The notes under the pieces: model-generated
The model's database searches: none
Told to the model about the DNA's origin: nothing
The model's input: the letters and a program-made list of their open reading frames with translations, nothing else
Translations under genes and position numbers: made by a program
Source: Marinobacter sp. Arc7-DN-1
GTDB lineage: Bacteria; Pseudomonadota; Gammaproteobacteria; Pseudomonadales; Oleiphilaceae
DNA length: 64,000 nucleotides
Assembly: GCF_003441595.1 (NCBI RefSeq)
Contig: NZ_CP031848.1
Span: forward strand, 1,240,001-1,304,000
Reading direction: 5' to 3'
In this document: positions 60,863 to 64,000 of the stretch, piece by piece
How the letters are laid out: each line of letters opens with the position of its first letter
How positions within the stretch are numbered: the stretch's first letter is position 1

Positions 60863-62071
60863 TTATCTCCCCGTTCTCGCGTTGGTGGACTGGCGATTGC
60901 GCAGTTCGCGAAGCACCTGATCCGTCAGGGACTGGATATCAGCCTGACCGGTCAGGCTGCCCGCATCCCCTGCGCTCTCGTTCCGGCCCGCAGACAGGTT
61001 GGCGCTGCCCTGACGGGTCAGACGATCCAGCGGCAGGTACATCATGTTATTTCCGGACTTGGTATCAACCAGCACCTTGCTGGAACTGGCAAGTACATTT
61101 TCCATGGCCTGCAGGTACATGCGCTCGCGAGTGACATCAGGCGCCTTCTCGTACACGGCCAGCAGATCCTTATACCGGGCGGTCTCACCGACCGCGCGCT
61201 CAACCACCTGGGCTTTGTATGCCGCCGCTTCCTCAACCATGCGCTGGGCCTTGCCACGGGCTTCCGGCACAACCTTGTTGCGATAGGTTTCTGCTTCTTC
61301 CTTGAGTTGCTGCTCGTCTTCACGGGCACGCTGCACTTCCCGGAAAGCATCCTGAACCGGCCCGGGCGGCTGGGTACTTTCCACGTTGACCCGCACAATC
61401 TCAAGGCCAGCACCGTACTGCCGCAGGAAGCTCTGGATTCGCTGCTCAACGTTTACCGCAAGTTCAACCCGACCCTCGGTCAATACCGCATCCAGAGTAG
61501 CACCGCCCGCTTCATGCCGAAGCGCACTGTCGGTGGCAAACGCCAGAGCCTGGTTAGAGTCACGGACATTAAGCACATAATCACGGGCATTACTGACCCG
61601 ATACTGCACCTGCAAATCCACGCTCACCAGGTTCTCATCCTGAGTCAGCATCTGGCCCGTCGACTCGGCCGTACGGACGTTGGTAACCCGCACCTTGGTG
61701 ACGTCATCAATCAACGGCACCTTGAAGCGCAGACCCGGGCTCTCTGTCCGGTCGTATTCCCCGAAACGCAGAACAACGGCCCGTTCCTGCTCGTCCACGG
61801 TGTAGAAAGACTGGAAGACGACGTAGCCAACAACAACAATGGCAGCCAGGGCGAGGATAGCGCCAAAACCAGGGCCGCCTCCGCCGGTGCTGCCATCACC
61901 ACTGCCGCCGGACTTGCCACCTTTGCCGCCCAACATCTTGTTGAGCTTGTCCAGCCCTTTTTTCAATGCCTCATCGAGGTCTGGCGGACCCTGATCATTG
62001 CCGCGCCGACCACCACCGGTACCCCAGGGGTCGTTGTCGTTACGGTTTCCACCCGGTTCATTCCAGGCCAT
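60863..62071 (-). CDS. hflK: FtsH protease modulator HflK
   Basis: A protein of 402 residues. A Gly/Asn-rich cytoplasmic N-terminus (NEPGGNRNDNDPWGTGGG) is followed by a Gly-rich linker, one membrane helix (about 73-92) and the SPFH domain (LRFGEYDRTESPGLRFKVP). Partner of HflC. The gene is preceded by an 83-base gap to hflX, which may hold a promoter. Confidence 0.95.
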   Translation of the reverse strand: MAWNEPGGNRNDNDPWGTGGGRRGNDQGPPDLDEALKKGLDKLNKMLGGKGGKSGGSGDGSTGGGGPGFGAILALAAIVVVGYVVFQSFYTVDEQERAVVLRFGEYDRTESPGLRFKVPLIDDVTKVRVTNVRTAESTGQMLTQDENLVSVDLQVQYRVSNARDYVLNVRDSNQALAFATDSALRHEAGGATLDAVLTEGRVELAVNVEQRIQSFLRQYGAGLEIVRVNVESTQPPGPVQDAFREVQRAREDEQQLKEEAETYRNKVVPEARGKAQRMVEEAAAYKAQVVERAVGETARYKDLLAVYEKAPDVTRERMYLQAMENVLASSSKVLVDTKSGNNMMYLPLDRLTRQGSANLSAGRNESAGDAGSLTGQADIQSLTDQVLRELRNRQSTNARTGR

Positions 62072-62154
62072 AGTGCTCTCCGTTTCTGACTTATAAAAAG
62101 AATGGCTGCAAATACTAGGGATTTATCTCCGCCCCGGCAATAGCCGTTGCGGTT

Positions 62155-63453
62155 TCAGGCATGCCCCAGCTCGAGCCTGACCGATTCTTCCCTCACTCCG
62201 GCCCGGCTCAGAAGCTGCAGCCAGTCCCGGTTCTGCAAACGAACTTCCAACACTGTATCCCCCGTTTCACGATGCTCCTCGCTAAGCACGGACCCGGCCT
62301 CATGCAGCAGCGCGCGCAGCTTGCCGTCGGCAGGCCCCAGCAAAACAAAATGATGCACAACGTCCTCTGCAAGTCTTTCCACAATGGCGTCATACAGGCC
62401 ATCGAGCCCTTCCCCGGTCACCGCGGACACCCAGGCCCTGACGGGAACACCGTCTTCATTGCGCTCGATTCTCGGCGTGAAGTCTTCCAGCAGGTCAATC
62501 TTGTTAAACACCTGCAGCATGGGAATCTCATCTGCCCCGATCTCGGCCAGCACCTCTTCAACCTGCTCTATATTCTCGTCACGCCGGCTGTCGTGGCTGT
62601 CAATAATGTGCAGCAGGATTGTCGCTTGTGTCGTTTCTTCCAGGGTCGCCCGGAATGCTTCGACCAGCTTGTGGGGAAGGTGCCGGATGAAGCCCACCGT
62701 GTCCGCCATTACGACCGGCCCGACATCCGGAAGTTCCAGACGTCGCAGCGTCGGGTCCAGAGTCGCAAACAACTGGTCTGCGGCATATACGGAGGAAGTG
62801 GTAATCCGGTTGAACAAGGTTGATTTACCTGCGTTGGTGTAACCAACCAGAGACACGGTTGGAATATCCGCACGCTGACGGGCCCGTCGGCCCTGGCTCC
62901 GCTGCCGGCGAACCTTTTCAAGACGCTTGTGGATGGACTTTATCCGTTCCCGAAGCAGACGGCGGTCGGTTTCCAGCTGGGTTTCGCCGGGGCCCCGAAG
63001 GCCAATGCCACCCTTCTGCCGCTCCAGGTGGGTCCAGCCCCGCACCAGACGCGTCGACATGTGTTCGAGCTGTGCCAGCTCTACCTGCAGCTTACCTTCG
63101 TGAGTCCGGGCGCGCTGGGCGAAGATGTCGAGAATCACACCTGTACGATCGAGCACCCGGCACTTGAGTTCATGCTCAATGTTTCTTTCCTGACGCGGAC
63201 TCAGCGCATGATTGAACAATACGACATCGGCTTCATTGGCGGCTACGGCGTCACGGATTTCTTCCAGCTTTCCCTCACCAACGAAAAATCTCGGGCTGGG
63301 TTGCTTGCGGGAACCGGTAACAATACCCGCCGGCTCAACGCCGGCGGACGTTACCAGTTCCCGAAACTCGCCGGGGTCTTCCGTACCGTCATGGGCAGTG
63401 AAATCGATGTGGACGAGTATCGCGCGCTCACCGACATCAGGACGTTCAAACAA
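62155..63453 (-). CDS. hflX: Ribosome-splitting GTPase HflX
   Basis: A protein of 432 residues with the HflX N-terminal domain (HALSPRQERNIE, RTGVILDIFAQRARTHEGKL), then a GTPase domain with G1 GYTNAGKST (about 205), G3 DTVGF and G4 NKID. HflX splits stalled or hibernating 70S ribosomes, notably after heat stress. It follows hfq by about 120 bases holding a hairpin. Confidence 0.95.
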   Translation of the reverse strand: MFERPDVGERAILVHIDFTAHDGTEDPGEFRELVTSAGVEPAGIVTGSRKQPSPRFFVGEGKLEEIRDAVAANEADVVLFNHALSPRQERNIEHELKCRVLDRTGVILDIFAQRARTHEGKLQVELAQLEHMSTRLVRGWTHLERQKGGIGLRGPGETQLETDRRLLRERIKSIHKRLEKVRRQRSQGRRARQRADIPTVSLVGYTNAGKSTLFNRITTSSVYAADQLFATLDPTLRRLELPDVGPVVMADTVGFIRHLPHKLVEAFRATLEETTQATILLHIIDSHDSRRDENIEQVEEVLAEIGADEIPMLQVFNKIDLLEDFTPRIERNEDGVPVRAWVSAVTGEGLDGLYDAIVERLAEDVVHHFVLLGPADGKLRALLHEAGSVLSEEHRETGDTVLEVRLQNRDWLQLLSRAGVREESVRLELGHA

Positions 63454-63501
63454 TTGGCATCAACTCCGGAACAGTGAAACTGTCAATATCATAAAAACAA
63501 A

Positions 63502-63549
63502 CACCCGCGGCCATCAGATCCCTGAAAAGGATCTTCCGGAACGCGGGTG
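63502..63549 (-). terminator. Possible terminator or attenuator after hfq
   Basis: CACCCGCG and CGCGGGTG, with a second inner stem AGATCC/GGATCT, form a long hairpin. On the minus strand it is followed by the T-rich TTTGTTTTTATG. It lies 23 bases after the hfq stop and may reduce read-through into hflX. Confidence 0.6.
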
Positions 63550-63572
63550 GCAATACCGGGAAAGCGGATGGA

Positions 63573-63824
63573 TCAGTCTTCAGATTCGCCCTCTCCTCCC
63601 GGAGCCTGCTGCGGAATGCGGACATTGCGGGCAGGAACCACAGTGGAAATAGCGTGCTTGTAGACCATCTGGCTGACAGTGTTTTTCAGCAAAATCACGA
63701 ACTGGTCGAAAGACTCAATCTGGCCCTGGAGCTTGATACCATTAACCAGAAAGATGGAAACTGGAATGCGTTCCTTGCGCAATGCATTAAGGTAAGGGTC
63801 TTGTAACGAATGCCCTTTTGACAT
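63573..63824 (-). CDS. hfq: RNA chaperone Hfq
   Basis: A protein of 83 residues with Sm1 ([20 protein letters not shown]) and Sm2 ([10 protein letters not shown]) motifs, the proximal-face residues intact, and a short acidic C-terminus. Hfq is a hexameric chaperone for small RNA-mRNA pairing. It lies between miaA and hflX, the standard order. Confidence 0.98.
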   Translation of the reverse strand: MSKGHSLQDPYLNALRKERIPVSIFLVNGIKLQGQIESFDQFVILLKNTVSQMVYKHAISTVVPARNVRIPQQAPGGEGESED

Positions 63825-63856
63825 GTGTTTTCTCCTGTTTTAGTAAGTGCAGATCG

Positions 63857-64000
63857 TCATTTGTCAGAGTTAAATGTGGTGCGAAGTCTGATTTTTTTCA
63901 AGGCGGCCTTAGCGATAAGTTTGTTTTCGCTGTCCAGCCAGTCCACATCAGACCACTTACGCAACCAGGTCAACTGCCGCTTCGCCAACTGGCGCGTGGC
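63857..64000 (-). CDS. miaA: tRNA dimethylallyltransferase MiaA, C-terminal end (cut by window)
   Basis: The last 47 residues of a protein read on the minus strand. The segment [16 protein letters not shown] is the typical C-terminal motif of MiaA, ending near LRTTFNSDK. MiaA adds the isopentenyl group at A37 of tRNAs, the substrate for MiaB encoded at 30.1 kb. The rest lies beyond the window. It is 32 bases upstream of hfq, as in other gammaproteobacteria. Confidence 0.9.
   Translation of the reverse strand, partial: ATRQLAKRQLTWLRKWSDVDWLDSENKLIAKAALKKIRLRTTFNSDK

Overview
The window is a chromosomal segment of a marine gammaproteobacterium, most likely Marinobacter or a close relative. 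This rests on protein similarity and gene order: the kdsC-lptCAB-rpoN-hpf-ptsN-rapZ-npr, mreBCD-maf-rng-yhdP, miaB-ybeZ-ybeY-corC-lnt, leuS-lptE-holA, bioBFHCD and miaA-hfq-hflX-hflKC-hisZ-purA blocks are all arranged as in Pseudomonas/Marinobacter. Coding density is high. No rRNA, tRNA, CRISPR array, prophage or complete insertion sequence was seen. The first gene (kdsD) and the last (miaA) are cut by the window edges.

Layout. Positions 1-8.8 kb (+): end of kdsD, kdsC, the LPS exporter genes lptC/lptA/lptB, rpoN, hpf, the nitrogen-PTS genes ptsN/rapZ/npr, mgtE and darP. 8.9-18.1 kb (-): a nitrilase-family amidase, yhdP, rng, maf and mreD/mreC/mreB. 18.4-21.7 kb (+): gatCAB. 22.1-23.5 kb (-): rimO. 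23.7-26.9 kb (+): a PilZ protein and the ATP sulfurylase genes cysD/cysN. 27-28.2 kb (-): an outer-membrane barrel. 28.8-35.5 kb (+): yejK, miaB, ybeZ, ybeY, corC, lnt. 35.5-36.0 kb (-): a zinc-ribbon protein. 36.5-41.9 kb (+): leuS, lptE, holA, a coiled-coil protein and an endonuclease-I-like protein. 42-51.4 kb (-): two acyl-CoA dehydrogenases, a small flagellar-rod-like protein and the biotin genes. 51.4 kb onward: comF (+), lhgO (-), two small membrane proteins, srkA, cmoA and cmoB (+). 57.2-64 kb (-): purA, hisZ, hflC, hflK, hflX, hfq, miaA.

The most unusual content lies between the genes. Eight copies of one element (called TG1-TG8 here) sit in seven intergenic regions. Each has a conserved core of 52-58 nt that folds into two small hairpins, enclosed by an outer stem of 21-28 bp that is perfect or nearly perfect in seven copies (truncated in TG4) and differs in sequence from copy to copy. 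Read on one strand, all 16 inner hairpins have a six-base loop A-N-G-G-A-(C/T) closed by a C-G pair, with compensatory changes in the stems. That is the hairpin form bound by CsrA/RsmA-type regulators, and it resembles the described TwoAYGGAY RNA motif. A second family (R1-R7) consists of nested palindromes of GGGGTCAGATGAAA and its complement. They look like short repeats moved by a transposase encoded elsewhere.

Other points of note: mreC appears to start with ATT; CysN carries a C-terminal extension that looks like an APS kinase which has lost its P-loop; an endonuclease-I homologue lacks the catalytic His; a BirA-like operator and sigma70 promoter lie between bioB and comF; PsrA-like boxes overlap a promoter upstream of one acyl-CoA dehydrogenase; and an orphan intrinsic terminator and operator-like palindrome lie upstream of the porin-like gene.
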